Shown: positions 8,590 through 17,507 of the stretch, one piece after another | Layout: each line of letters begins with the position of its first letter | How positions within the stretch are numbered: position 1 is the stretch's first letter | Source: Candidatus Sphingomonas colombiensis | GTDB taxonomy: Bacteria; Pseudomonadota; Alphaproteobacteria; Sphingomonadales; Sphingomonadaceae | DNA: 64,000 nt | Assembly (NCBI GenBank): GCA_029202845.1 | Contig: CP119315.1 | Location: forward strand, 2,015,001 to 2,079,000 | Direction: 5' to 3' | Position numbers and translations under genes: made by a program | The notes under the pieces: generated by a model | Seen by the model: only the letters and a program-made list of their open reading frames with translations | The model's database searches: none | Told to the model about the DNA's origin: nothing

Positions 8590-9594
8590 TCAGCCCGCGA
8601 TTACGCGATCGCGCCCCTGTTCCTTGGCTTCATAGAGCAGCGCGTCGGCGCGTTTCATCGCGGCTTCGATCTGGCGCGTGTCCGGCGGCAGTATCGCGAT
8701 TCCGGCGGAAAAGGTGATGCAGCCCATCGGCTCGTCGGTTTCGCGTAGGCGGAAATGGCGCTCGCTCAGCGAGCGGCGTGCGTCATCGACGATCATCCGC
8801 GCCACGACGAGGTCGCCGCGCAGCACCAGCAGGAATTCCTCTCCCCCCCAGCGCCCGACGAACTGGCCGTCGAGCGATTGCGTGAGGCTTGCCGCGACCG
8901 TGCGCAGCACCCGGTCGCCGACGGCATGGCCGTAGCGATCGTTATAGGATTTGAAGCGATCGATGTCGCACATCGCGATCACATGCGGATCACCGGTGGC
9001 GCAGGCGCGGGCGAGATAGGTTTCGATCCCGCGACGATTCGGCAGGCCGGTCAGCAGGTCGCGTTCCGCATCGCCCTGTGCGATTTCAAGCTGGTTGCGC
9101 AATTGCTCCACCTGCAGCGTGGTCGCGGCGAGTTCGTTTTCCGAACGCTGCGAACGAGCGAGCGTGGCGACGATCAGCTCCTGCAACAGCGCGGCGTCGG
9201 AGGCGGGGAAATCGTCGAGCCGAAAGGCGAGTTCACGGCTGAACTCCCCGGTCACCGCGTGCGCTGCGGCGGCGAGATCGGCCAGCCGCAGCGTTTGATG
9301 CCGCAACGTGTCCGCGCCGCGATCCACCGGGGGCGGAGCAGAGACAGGAGAGCGAAGCGCCGCACCGGTTACAACACTTGCCCTGTCGCCGAAGAAGCGG
9401 GCGTAAAGCGAATCCGCTTCCGGTTGCGTGATTCGCACGCCGCCGTCGATGATCGTGAGAATCGTCCGCCCGAGTTCCGCCTGCACACCATCGAGATAGG
9501 CATAGCCCAGCGCATAGTTATTCGGGGTCGGCGGCAGGTGTTGGCCATCGAGAAACGCAATGGTTCGTTCGCTAAGAGCCTTAATCGCTTTCAT
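8590..9594 (-). CDS. cytosolic diguanylate cyclase (GGDEF)
   Basis: 334 aa with no membrane segment. The N-terminal ~170 residues are helical and not assigned to a family (PPTPNNYALGYAYLDG near the start resembles leader regions of other alphaproteobacterial cyclases), ending in a coiled coil before the DLLTGLPNRRGIETYL entry motif. The GGDEF domain has IAMCDIDRFKSYND and RWGGEEFLLV, so catalysis should be intact, but the inhibitory RxxD is missing (LDGQ). It lies 72 bases upstream of the membrane cyclase on the same strand and may share its transcript. Input signal unknown. Confidence 0.9.
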   Translation of the reverse strand: MKAIKALSERTIAFLDGQHLPPTPNNYALGYAYLDGVQAELGRTILTIIDGGVRITQPEADSLYARFFGDRASVVTGAALRSPVSAPPPVDRGADTLRHQTLRLADLAAAAHAVTGEFSRELAFRLDDFPASDAALLQELIVATLARSQRSENELAATTLQVEQLRNQLEIAQGDAERDLLTGLPNRRGIETYLARACATGDPHVIAMCDIDRFKSYNDRYGHAVGDRVLRTVAASLTQSLDGQFVGRWGGEEFLLVLRGDLVVARMIVDDARRSLSERHFRLRETDEPMGCITFSAGIAILPPDTRQIEAAMKRADALLYEAKEQGRDRVIAG

Positions 9595-9675
9595 GCCGTC
9601 TTTTAATGCGTGATAGTTAAAGGATCGGTGATGATGGCATTCATCGCAGACTCTGTTGTTCCGCCGTAACGCAAC

Positions 9676-10863
9676 TCAGCAGTTCTTTCCACCGAGCATC
9701 CCCCCAAGCATCCCGCCGAGACCGGGCTTGCAGCGTTTCTTGCTCCCCTGATCGTCGCCATCGCTTTCCATTGCGCCGTTCATTGCCGGCATGCCCGGCA
9801 TCAACATCGTCATCGAACGATAGCGCACCCGTGCGGTCCATTCCGGGTGCCACACGGCCCGCGGATCGGCCGGGCGCGGCGGATAAGCGAAATTCTGCTC
9901 TGGGCCATAGGCATAGAGCATGCTCATCAGCATCCCGCCACTTGCCTCCTTCACCTGCGCGGGAATGGCGCAGCTGGTTTGCGACGGGGGCATCACGATC
10001 TTCTGCCCGATCAGCCGTGTAACGGTAGCCGGCGCGAGCCAGTCCGAAAGGCCGCCGCCAAATTCCTTGGCGCTGGCCGATGTCCACCACACCATGTCCG
10101 CATCATCCTGCCCCATGGATTTGCCGCCCATCGCCCAGGCGTAATAGCCGGTAGCACCCGCGATCGGCGCCCAACTCATCGTCGTCGCGCCGCCGGGGAG
10201 GGGGGTGGAGCGCGCCGAAAGTGCGGGCATGAAGTCCTGCGCCAGCGCGAATTTGATCTCGGGCGAGTAATTGCCGGCGATACGATGTTCGCCAATGATC
10301 GATCCGACGCGCGCGGCGGACTTGCGGTCCTTCGCATTCGGCCAGTCACCATAGCTGCGGCTGCTGCCCGGTTCCGGGCCGCGTTCGGCAGGAACGGAGA
10401 CGCTGAACAGTCCCGGCGGAAACTGCCCCGCGGCCACCTTTGCGAAATCGATCACCACCGGCTGACCCGGGCCGGCCTGCGCGCCACAGCCCCAATAGAT
10501 CAGCAGCCGTCCCTTCGGTCGCCTGAACTCGGCCGGCATGTCCTGCCCGGCAGCACGCTCGGGCGAGACGAGGCGAACGGATGGCCCGAGGTTCGCGACC
10601 GCCGGCATGAAATGATCGGCGACTGGGTTGCCCCCGTTCGGTGCCAGTGAGGACCCGAGCCGCAGCCGCAGGCTGTGTCGAGTGCCGCCACCGCCACCAA
10701 GCATCGCGGCCATCGGATTGCCCATCATGCCGCCATCGGTGCTGACGTCCATGATGTAGCGTGCTGTTGGGGACGTCGAGGACTGTGCGTCGCCACCCTG
10801 ATGGAAAGTGATCGCTGCAGCTCCCGCTGCCACCGTCGCTGCCGTTGCGAATATCGCCCGCAT
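9676..10863 (-). CDS. exported protein of unknown function with Gly/Met-rich tail
   Basis: 395 aa, not recognised. ATG 10863 is chosen over one four codons earlier because GGAGGGGG sits just before it. A signal sequence (MRAIFATAATVAAGAAAITF) leads into a Met/Gly patch (GGMMGNPMAAMLGGGGG, about residues 45-61), then a mixed domain containing RLLIYWGCG and WAPIAGATGYYAWAMGG. The second segment looks like a beta-sandwich repeat in which attribute-like values are extracted. The C-terminus is again Gly/Met/Lys-rich and ends in Cys (GGMLGGMLGGKNC). It stands alone between clpA and a cyclase gene. It is probably periplasmic or surface-attached. Confidence 0.75.
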   Translation of the reverse strand: MRAIFATAATVAAGAAAITFHQGGDAQSSTSPTARYIMDVSTDGGMMGNPMAAMLGGGGGTRHSLRLRLGSSLAPNGGNPVADHFMPAVANLGPSVRLVSPERAAGQDMPAEFRRPKGRLLIYWGCGAQAGPGQPVVIDFAKVAAGQFPPGLFSVSVPAERGPEPGSSRSYGDWPNAKDRKSAARVGSIIGEHRIAGNYSPEIKFALAQDFMPALSARSTPLPGGATTMSWAPIAGATGYYAWAMGGKSMGQDDADMVWWTSASAKEFGGGLSDWLAPATVTRLIGQKIVMPPSQTSCAIPAQVKEASGGMLMSMLYAYGPEQNFAYPPRPADPRAVWHPEWTARVRYRSMTMLMPGMPAMNGAMESDGDDQGSKKRCKPGLGGMLGGMLGGKNC

Positions 10864-10948
10864 CGCCCCCTCCATATTCTCTCGATGGGGCGTAGTTTCG
10901 TCGCGTGGCGGGCGTGACGATAGGATGGAAACGACATGGTACGAAATG

Positions 10949-10989
10949 ACACCGGCGACGGATCGGTTGGCCCGATCGGTCGCCGGTGT
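10949..10989 (-). terminator. strong hairpin downstream of clpA
   Basis: An inverted repeat with an 11-bp outer arm (ACACCGGCGAC pairing with its complement at 10979-10989), one G-G mismatch, a 6-bp inner arm (GATCGG/CCGATC) and a 5-base loop. It starts 9 bases after the clpA stop. The downstream minus-strand sequence is only weakly T-rich, so it may act as a rho-independent terminator or as a 3' stabilising structure. Confidence 0.6.
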
Positions 10990-10997
10990 GTGTCAGG

Positions 10998-13325
10998 TCA
11001 GGCCTTGAGCTTTTCGACCCGGCCGTCCTTCGGGCCGCCCTTTTTGCGTGGTTTCTTTGGCGCTGCGGCGACGATCTCGAACGAAAGCGTGCCGTCCTTC
11101 AATTTCACCGTAACCTCGCCGCCATGGACGAGCTTGCCGAACAGCAGCTCCTCGGCCAGCGGCTGCTTGATCTTCTCCTGGATCAGCCGGCTCATCGGCC
11201 GCGCGCCATAGAGCTTGTCATAGCCCTTGTCGGTCAGCCACTGGCGCGCCGCATCGTCGAGCTTGATATGCACGTCGCGGTCGGCGAGCTGGAGTTCGAG
11301 CTGGAGGATGAACTTGTCCACCACCCGCGCGACCACCTCCGGCGGGAGATAGCTGAACGGCACGATCGCATCGAGGCGATTGCGGAATTCCGGCGTGAAC
11401 ATCTTCTGCACGGCCTGCTCATCCTCGCCCTCGCGGGTGAGGTTGCCGAAGCCAAGCGTCTCGCGCGCCATGTCCGATGCGCCGGCATTGGTGGTCATGA
11501 TCAGGATGACGTTCCTGAAATCCACCGTCTTGCCGTGGTGATCGGTCAGCTTGCCGTTATCCATCACCTGCAACAAGATGTTGAACAGATCGGGATGCGC
11601 CTTCTCGATCTCGTCGAGCAGCAGCACGCTATGCGGATTCTGATCGACCGCGTCGGTGAGCAGCCCGCCCTGATCATAGCCGACATAGCCCGGAGGCGCG
11701 CCGATCAGCCGGCTGACCGAATGGCGCTCCATATATTCGGACATGTCGAACCGCTGGAGCGGGATGCCCATGATCGAGGCGAGTTGCTTCGCCACTTCCG
11801 TCTTGCCGACGCCGGTGGGGCCGGTGAACAGATAGCAGCCGATCGGCTTTTCCGGATCGCGCAGGCCGGCGCGGCTGAGCTTGATCGCCGACGACAGATT
11901 TTCGATCGCCTTGTTCTGGCCGAACACGACGCGCTTCAGATCGGTGTCGAGCGTTTCCAGCACCTTCTTGTCGTCGCTGCTCACCGTCTTCGGCGGGATG
12001 CGCGCCATGGTGGCGATCACCGCCTCGATCTCTTTCGGCGTGATCGTCTTTTTCCGCTTCGACGGGGCAACCAGCATCTGCATCGCGCCGACTTCGTCGA
12101 TCACGTCGATCGCCTTGTCGGGCAGCTTGCGATCATTGATGTAGCGCGCGGACAGCTCCACCGCCGACTTGATCGCATCGGGGGTGTATTTCACGCTGTG
12201 GTGGCTCTCGAACGCGGAGCGCAACCCGGCGAGGATCTTGATCGTATCCTCGATCGACGGCTCGTTGACGTCGATCTTCTGGAACCGGCGCAGCAGCGCG
12301 CGATCCTTTTCGAAATGGTTGCGGAATTCCTTGTAGGTGGTGGAGCCGATGCAACGGATCGTGCCGCCCGACAGCGCGGGCTTGAGCAGGTTCGACGCAT
12401 CCATCGCGCCGCCGCTGGTCGCACCGGCACCGATCACGGTGTGGATTTCATCGATGAACAGCACCGCGTCGGGCAGCTTTTCCAGCTCGTTGACGACAGC
12501 TTTCAGCCGCTCCTCGAAATCGCCGCGATAGCGCGTGCCGGCAAGCAGCGCGCCCATGTCGAGCGAATAGATCACGGCGGGCTTCAGTACATCGGGCACG
12601 TCGCCCTCGACGATCTTGCGCGCCAGCCCCTCGGCGATCGCCGTCTTGCCGACGCCGGGATCGCCGACATAGAGCGGGTTGTTCTTCGAGCGGCGGCAGA
12701 GGATCTGCACCGTGCGATCCACCTCCGGCCCGCGCCCGATCAGCGGATCGACCTTGCCGTTGCGGGCCTTCTCATTGAGATCGACCGTGAACTGCTTGAG
12801 CGCGCTTTCGCCCTTCTGCTTGGTTTCGGCCTTTTCCTTTTTCTCTTCCTCGACGCCCTTGGGCGTGGCGGCCTCAGCGGCAGCGGCGCCCTTGCCGACG
12901 CCGTGGCTGATGAAGCTCACCGCATCGAGCCGGCTCATATCCTGCTGCTGGAGGAAATAGACCGCATAGCTTTCGCGTTCAGAGAACAGCGCAACCAGCA
13001 CGTTGGCGCCGGTCACCTCGTCGCGCCCCGAAGACTGGACGTGCAGGATCGCGCGCTGGACCACGCGCTGGAACCCGCTGGTCGGCGACGGATCGGTCGC
13101 GGCATCGACCTTAAGCGCGCCAAGCTCGGTATCGAGATAATGGGCGACGGTGGTTTTCAGTTCGGCGACATCGACGCCGCACGCGGCCATCACCTGGCTG
13201 GCATGTTCGTCGTCGATCAGCGCGAGCAACAGATGCTCCAGCGTCGCATATTCGTGGCGGCGGGTGGAGGCTGCCTCAAGCGCCTTGTGCAGCGTGGTTT
13301 CGAGAGCGCTGGCAAAGGATGGCAT
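10998..13325 (-). CDS. clpA: ATP-dependent Clp protease ATP-binding subunit ClpA
   Basis: 775 aa Hsp100 unfoldase that feeds substrates to ClpP. In order: an N-terminal Clp repeat domain (residues 1-140), a charged linker with a Lys/Glu-rich stretch (EEEKKEKAETKQKG), AAA+ domain 1 with Walker A GDPGVGKT and Walker B LFIDEIH, and AAA+ domain 2 with GPTGVGKT and LLLDEIEKAHPD. A loop ETLGFGNL in domain 2 is the ClpP-docking IGL/IGF position. ATG 13325 gives the standard MPSFASALE start with AGGAG 8 bases upstream. No clpS lies next to it, although the adaptor is often adjacent in alphaproteobacteria. Confidence 0.97.
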   Translation of the reverse strand: MPSFASALETTLHKALEAASTRRHEYATLEHLLLALIDDEHASQVMAACGVDVAELKTTVAHYLDTELGALKVDAATDPSPTSGFQRVVQRAILHVQSSGRDEVTGANVLVALFSERESYAVYFLQQQDMSRLDAVSFISHGVGKGAAAAEAATPKGVEEEKKEKAETKQKGESALKQFTVDLNEKARNGKVDPLIGRGPEVDRTVQILCRRSKNNPLYVGDPGVGKTAIAEGLARKIVEGDVPDVLKPAVIYSLDMGALLAGTRYRGDFEERLKAVVNELEKLPDAVLFIDEIHTVIGAGATSGGAMDASNLLKPALSGGTIRCIGSTTYKEFRNHFEKDRALLRRFQKIDVNEPSIEDTIKILAGLRSAFESHHSVKYTPDAIKSAVELSARYINDRKLPDKAIDVIDEVGAMQMLVAPSKRKKTITPKEIEAVIATMARIPPKTVSSDDKKVLETLDTDLKRVVFGQNKAIENLSSAIKLSRAGLRDPEKPIGCYLFTGPTGVGKTEVAKQLASIMGIPLQRFDMSEYMERHSVSRLIGAPPGYVGYDQGGLLTDAVDQNPHSVLLLDEIEKAHPDLFNILLQVMDNGKLTDHHGKTVDFRNVILIMTTNAGASDMARETLGFGNLTREGEDEQAVQKMFTPEFRNRLDAIVPFSYLPPEVVARVVDKFILQLELQLADRDVHIKLDDAARQWLTDKGYDKLYGARPMSRLIQEKIKQPLAEELLFGKLVHGGEVTVKLKDGTLSFEIVAAAPKKPRKKGGPKDGRVEKLKA

Positions 13326-13452
13326 TACGATACTCCTGACAGGCCACGACACATGCGCGGCCCCTTTTCCACTATGTCGGAAGGGAGGGGCCCCGCATCA
13401 AGCACCGGGAATTCCGCACCGGGAGCAACAAGCCGGCCCGATGCGCCAGCAC

Positions 13453-13650
13453 TCATCGCTTGAATAACGCGTCGGCGCTTGCGCGATGGTTAACGGCGCC
13501 TTCGATCTTGCGGCGGCAGCGCGAGATTTCGCCTTCCAGCGCGGCAACCCGCGCCTCCAGCTCCGCCACCGACAGCCGATCGAGATCCTCGCGCAGCAGC
13601 GCGGTCAACGGATCGTCGGGCCGGGGGCCAAGGATGTCATCAAGGTCCAC
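13453..13650 (-). CDS. DUF1192 family small protein
   Basis: 65 aa from a GTG start. The sequence begins VDLDDILGPRPDDPLTALL, continues EDLDRLSVAELEARVAALE and ends NHRASADALFKR, the full DUF1192 signature found in many alphaproteobacteria. It is a short helical coiled coil of unknown function. The family is commonly encoded divergently from a quinone oxidoreductase gene, as here (91 bases to the ATG at 13741). The GTG at 13650 matches the start of homologues; no good ribosome site is visible. The surrounding frame stays open far upstream, but that part is antisense to the oxidoreductase and not protein-like. Confidence 0.85.
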   Translation of the reverse strand: MDLDDILGPRPDDPLTALLREDLDRLSVAELEARVAALEGEISRCRRKIEGAVNHRASADALFKR

Positions 13651-13740
13651 GTCTGGAGCGTTGACCGCTGCCGGGGTGAAGTCAATAAGCGAGGTGGGAT
13701 TTGCGACCCGAGTTTCGCGGTGAAAAGGGGGCTGAAGCCG

Positions 13741-14742
13741 ATGACCGACCTTCCGGTGACGATGATGGCGATCGATCCAGAATCGCCTGGCGATCCGGAG
13801 GTGCTGGTTCCCGTCGCACGCCCTGTCCCACAGCCGGACGCGGGCGAGGTGTTGATCCGCGTTGCCGCTGCCGGGGTGAACCGGCCGGATGTCATCCAGC
13901 GGAAGGGCGCCTATCCGCCGCCGCCCGGCGCGCCATCGATCCTGGGGCTGGAATTGTCCGGCGTGGTCGCGGCGGTGGGCGCGGGCGTGGACGCAGGGAT
14001 GATCGGGCGGAAGGTCTGCGCGCTCGTCGCTGGCGGGGCCTATGCCGAATATGCCGTCGCGCCTGCCGGCCAGTGCCTGCCCGTGCCCGAAGTGGTAACG
14101 ATGATCGAGGCGGCGGCGATCCCCGAGACGTTGTTCACCGTGTGGACCAACCTGTTCGAGCGCGCCTTTGCCGTGGAGGGCGATACTGTGCTGGTCCATG
14201 GCGGGACGAGCGGGATCGGCACGATGGCGATCGCACTCGCCAATATCTTCGGGCTTGAGATCATCGTCACCGCCGGCTCGGACGACAAGGTCGCGGCCGC
14301 GAAGCGGCTCGGCGCGGACCATGCGATCAATTATCGCAGCGAGGATTTCGTCGCGCGGGTGGCGGAAATCACCGGCGGCAAGGGCGTCGCGGCGGTGCTC
14401 GACATGGTTGGTGGAGATTACGTGCCACGCAACCTGAAATGCCTCGCCGAGGACGGGCGGCATGTGTCGATCGCGGTGCAGGGCGGCGCGATGGCGACGA
14501 TCCCGATCTTCGATATCATGCGCCGCCGCCTGACGCTGACCGGATCGACGCTGCGCCCGCGTGACAACGGCTTCAAGACATTGGTGGCGGAGGAATTGCG
14601 ACGGATCGTGTGGCCTTATGTCGAGGCGGGGCGATTGCGCCCGGTGATCGACCGCACCTATCCGCTGGCCGAGGCAGCCGAAGCGCATCGCCGGATGGAG
14701 GCGGGCGAGCATGTCGGCAAAATCGTGCTGACAATGGGGTGA
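13741..14742 (+). CDS. NAD(P)H quinone oxidoreductase, PIG3-type zinc-free MDR
   Basis: 333 aa medium-chain dehydrogenase/reductase. The N-terminal GroES-like half has AAGVNRPDVIQRKGAYPPPPG, typical of the PIG3/quinone-reductase branch; the Rossmann half has VHGGTSGIGTMAIALAN for NADPH binding and LDMVGGDYVPRNL. No zinc-binding cysteines are present. It reduces quinones or enones with NADPH. ATG 13741 has AGGGGGC about 10 bases upstream; the open frame extends further 5' but crosses the divergent DUF1192 gene. A glutathione transferase gene follows. Confidence 0.92.
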   Translation: MTDLPVTMMAIDPESPGDPEVLVPVARPVPQPDAGEVLIRVAAAGVNRPDVIQRKGAYPPPPGAPSILGLELSGVVAAVGAGVDAGMIGRKVCALVAGGAYAEYAVAPAGQCLPVPEVVTMIEAAAIPETLFTVWTNLFERAFAVEGDTVLVHGGTSGIGTMAIALANIFGLEIIVTAGSDDKVAAAKRLGADHAINYRSEDFVARVAEITGGKGVAAVLDMVGGDYVPRNLKCLAEDGRHVSIAVQGGAMATIPIFDIMRRRLTLTGSTLRPRDNGFKTLVAEELRRIVWPYVEAGRLRPVIDRTYPLAEAAEAHRRMEAGEHVGKIVLTMG

Positions 14743-14818
14743 CCGGCATAAGCGCCGCTTTTCAACGCCGCCGTCGCTTTTATTTGCGCGCCGGCGGCGG
14801 AAGCGGCACATTTTCGCG

Positions 14819-15436
14819 ATGAGCGCGCTGATCCTCCACGAATATGCCCCGTCCGGAAATTGCTACAAGATCCGCCTGACGGCGGCGCACCTCGGCATCC
14901 CGATCGAGCGGCGCGGGTATGACATCATGCGCGGTGAGACGCGCACTGCGGCCTTCCTGTCGGAGGTCAGCCCAAACGGGCGCATCCCGGTGCTTCAGGT
15001 CGGCGACGACTATTTGCCGGAAAGCGGCGCGGCGTGCATTTATCTCGCACATGGCTCGCCGCTGATCCCGGTCGATCGTTTCGATCATGCCGACATGCTG
15101 CGCTGGATGTTCTGGGAGCAATATAACCACGAGCCGAACGTCGCGACGCTGCGATTCTGGCGCGCTTTCGTCGGCACCGAGAACCTGACGGAGGCGCAGC
15201 GCGCGGCGCTGCCGGCGAAGGAGGCGGCGGGGCATGACGCGCTGAAGCTGATGGACGAACATCTCGAACGCGCCGAATGGTTCGCCGCCGGGCGCTTCAC
15301 GCTCGCCGATATCGCGCTTTATGCCTACACCCATGTAGCCGGCGAGGGCGGGTTCGATTTCGCGCGTTATCCGGCGATCGAGGCGTGGCTGGCGCGCGTG
15401 GCGGCTTTGCCGCGCCATATCGCGATGCACGGCTGA
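14819..15436 (+). CDS. glutathione S-transferase family protein
   Basis: 205 aa, two-domain GST fold. The thioredoxin-like domain holds EYAPSGNCYKIRLTAAHLG with the N-terminal Ser/Tyr region, SPNGRIPVLQ with the cis-Pro of the glutathione site, and ESGAACIYLA with the Glu-Ser that binds the gamma-glutamyl group. The helical domain includes the N-capping motif AAGRFTLADIALYAYTH. The substrate is unknown. It follows the quinone oxidoreductase by 76 bases on the same strand, and the pair may act in electrophile defence. Confidence 0.9.
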   Translation: MSALILHEYAPSGNCYKIRLTAAHLGIPIERRGYDIMRGETRTAAFLSEVSPNGRIPVLQVGDDYLPESGAACIYLAHGSPLIPVDRFDHADMLRWMFWEQYNHEPNVATLRFWRAFVGTENLTEAQRAALPAKEAAGHDALKLMDEHLERAEWFAAGRFTLADIALYAYTHVAGEGGFDFARYPAIEAWLARVAALPRHIAMHG

Positions 15437-15449
15437 GCTTTCTTCAAAC

Positions 15450-15477
15450 CGTCATTGCGGCGTGACACACGCGTAAC
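15450..15477 (+). promoter_or_regulatory. candidate Pho box upstream of plcP-agt
   Basis: Three hexamers CGTCAT (15450), CGTGAC (15461) and CGTAAC (15472) repeat in the same direction with an exact 11-bp period. PhoB sites are direct repeats of a CTGTCAT-like heptamer every 11 bp. The first copy carries a perfect GTCAT core; the others are degenerate. The array ends about 36 bases before the plcP start. Its position before a gene type known to be PhoB-controlled supports the reading. Confidence 0.45.
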
Positions 15478-15513
15478 ACGTATCGGGCATGGCGGCGGCA
15501 GGGAGGGCCGCCC

Positions 15514-16392
15514 ATGCCGACGACCGTTCTACCGATCGCCGCGATTGCCGGTGACATTGCCGATTTCACCGATTTCGCCAACAGCCGCCCATATCACCCC
15601 GAGCCTGAGGGGGCGCGACGGCGTTACCGCACGATCTGGATCAGCGACGTCCATCTCGGCACGCGGGGTTGCAACGCGGGGATGCTGATCGACTTCCTCG
15701 ATCACGTCGACAGCGACACGATGTACCTTGTCGGCGACATGATCGATGGCTGGCGCCTGAAAAAGAAATTCTACTGGCCCGCCGCGCACAACGACGTGGT
15801 GTGGCGGCTGCTGAAGCGAGCGCGGCGGGGCACGCGGATGATCTATATCCCCGGCAATCACGACGAGGTGTTTCGCCAGTTCTCGGGCCTCGATTTCGGC
15901 GGCATCGCGATCCGGCGCAAGGCGATCCACGAAACGGCGGACGGGCGCCGCCTGCTGGTGCTTCATGGCGACGAGTTCGACGCGATCACGCTGGCGCACC
16001 GCTGGCTCGCCCATGCCGGGGACGTGGCCTATCATGTGCTGATGGCGCTGAACCGCTGGGTCAACGCCTTCCGCCGCCGGTTCGGCATGCCTTATTGGTC
16101 GCTGTCGAAACATGCCAAGGCGAAGGTGAAAAACGCTGTCGCCTTCATCTCGCACTTCGAGGAGGTCGTGGCGCATGCCGCCGGCTCGCGCGGCGTGGAA
16201 GGCGTGGTATGCGGGCATATCCATACCGCCGAAATCCGCGAAATCGCCGGCGTGGAATATTATAACGATGGCGATTGGGTGGAGGGCTGCGCCGCGCTGG
16301 TCGAGCATTTCGACGGGCGGATGGAATTGCTCCACTGGGCCGACGAGATCGCGCGTCGCGCGCCCGATACCGTCGTCGCGCTGGCGGCCTGA
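15514..16392 (+). CDS. plcP: PlcP-type phospholipase C (LpxH-like metallophosphoesterase)
   Basis: 292 aa calcineurin-like phosphoesterase. The metal site is complete: SDVHLGTRG (D45, H47), GDMIDG (D75), GNHDE (N115-D117), HGDEFD (H151) and GHIHTAE (H235, H237). These proteins are usually labelled UDP-2,3-diacylglucosamine hydrolase, but this one is about 50 residues longer than E. coli LpxH and sits 1 base before a GT4 glycosyltransferase. That arrangement matches plcP-agt, in which PlcP removes phospholipid headgroups during phosphate starvation and Agt glycosylates the diacylglycerol. The ATG has GGGAGGG upstream. The PlcP reading is inference from neighbourhood and length; true LpxH activity remains possible. 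Confidence 0.72.
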   Translation: MPTTVLPIAAIAGDIADFTDFANSRPYHPEPEGARRRYRTIWISDVHLGTRGCNAGMLIDFLDHVDSDTMYLVGDMIDGWRLKKKFYWPAAHNDVVWRLLKRARRGTRMIYIPGNHDEVFRQFSGLDFGGIAIRRKAIHETADGRRLLVLHGDEFDAITLAHRWLAHAGDVAYHVLMALNRWVNAFRRRFGMPYWSLSKHAKAKVKNAVAFISHFEEVVAHAAGSRGVEGVVCGHIHTAEIREIAGVEYYNDGDWVEGCAALVEHFDGRMELLHWADEIARRAPDTVVALAA

Positions 16393-16393
16393 C

Positions 16394-17410
16394 GTGCGCA
16401 TCGCGATCGTCACGGACGCCTGGGCGCCTCAGGTCAATGGCGTTGTCCGCTCGCTTGAGGCGGTGATCGGCGAGTTGCGCGCGATGGGGCATCAGGTGCT
16501 GGTGATCGCGCCGGACACGTTCCGGTCGCTGCCATGCCCGACCTATCCCGAGATACGGCTGGCGCTGGCCGGGGTGCGCGCGGTGGGCGATCGGATCGCG
16601 GCGTTCGCGGCTGAGGCGGTGCATATCGCCACCGAAGGGCCGCTGGGCGTCGCCGCGCGGCGCTGGTGCGTGGCGCGCGGGCGGCCGTTCACCACAGCCT
16701 ATCACACGCAATTCCCGGACTATATCGCGGCGCGCACCGGGGTGAACCCGGAATTCGTGTGGCGCTATATCCGCTGGTTTCATGCCCCGGCGCAGGGCAT
16801 CCTCGCCTCCACCCCGACGATCGAGGCGACGTTGGCGGCGCATGGCCTGCCTCACGCCCGCCGCTGGGGGCGGGGCGTGTCGGCGGAGTTCAGCGCGACC
16901 GGCCCGCTCGACGCGATGATCGCGAAGTTGCCAAAGCCGATCATGCTCTATGTCGGGCGGGTCGCGGTGGAAAAGAATGTCGCCGCCTTTCTTTCGACCG
17001 ACCATCCCGGCAGCAAAATCGTGGTGGGCGACGGCCCGGCGCGCGCGGCACTGGAAGCACGTTTCCCGCAGGCGCATTTTCTCGGCAGCCGGTTCGGCGA
17101 GGCGCTGGCGGCGCTCTATCGCACAGCGGACGTGCTGGTCTTCCCCAGCCGCACCGATACGTTCGGGCTGGTGATGATCGAGGCGCTGGCATGTGGCACC
17201 CCCGTCGCGGCTTATCCCGTTACCGGGCCGATCGACGTGCTGACGCACGAGAGCGGGGCGATGGACGAGGATCTCGCGGCGGCGATCGATCGGGCGCTGG
17301 CGCTCGATCCCCGGCGCTGCGCGGAATTGGGCGCGCATTTCACCTGGCGGGCCAGCGCGACGCAGTTTCTTGCCGCGCTGGCGCCTGTTCCGATCGCACG
17401 CGCGGCCTGA
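16394..17410 (+). CDS. agt: GT4-family glycosyltransferase, probably glycosyl-diacylglycerol synthase
   Basis: 338 aa GT-B fold enzyme. The start MRIAIVTDAWAPQVNGVVRS is characteristic of the diacylglycerol-glycosylating and mannosyltransferase branch of GT4. The C-terminal nucleotide-sugar site has YVGRVAVEKN, and FPSRTDTFGLVMIEALACGTPV carries the E-x7-E motif. The GTG at 16394 is one base past the plcP stop, so the two are translated as a pair. Inferred role: add a sugar or glucuronate to diacylglycerol to make phosphorus-free membrane lipid. The sugar cannot be told from sequence. Confidence 0.75.
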   Translation: MRIAIVTDAWAPQVNGVVRSLEAVIGELRAMGHQVLVIAPDTFRSLPCPTYPEIRLALAGVRAVGDRIAAFAAEAVHIATEGPLGVAARRWCVARGRPFTTAYHTQFPDYIAARTGVNPEFVWRYIRWFHAPAQGILASTPTIEATLAAHGLPHARRWGRGVSAEFSATGPLDAMIAKLPKPIMLYVGRVAVEKNVAAFLSTDHPGSKIVVGDGPARAALEARFPQAHFLGSRFGEALAALYRTADVLVFPSRTDTFGLVMIEALACGTPVAAYPVTGPIDVLTHESGAMDEDLAAAIDRALALDPRRCAELGAHFTWRASATQFLAALAPVPIARAA

Positions 17411-17457
17411 TGGCTTGCTCTCCCGCCTCCAGCGCACTAAGTCGGCAAAAGTGACGC

Positions 17458-17490
17458 GGCCGCTCCGGTAAGGGGCGGCCCTATTTGTTT
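17458..17490 (+). terminator. candidate rho-independent terminator after agt
   Basis: GGCCGCTCC at 17458-17466 pairs with GGGGCGGCC at 17472-17480 (one G-T pair) around the loop GGTAA and is followed by CTATTTGTTT. It lies between the agt stop and the trcR start. Confidence 0.45.
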
Positions 17491-17507
17491 CCGATGGAGT
17501 TTTCGTC

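Noticed and set aside
13326..13452. clpS upstream of clpA
   Set aside because: The space is too short and no ClpS-like sequence is present.
10986..13463. 825-codon plus-strand open frame opposite clpA
   Set aside because: Shadow of clpA in GC-rich DNA; sequence is His/Arg/Asp-rich with no domain, and clpA is unmistakable.
15529..16413. Minus-strand frame opposite plcP, and the LpxH label for plcP itself
   Set aside because: The frame is antisense noise. LpxH is kept only as an alternative because length and neighbour favour PlcP.
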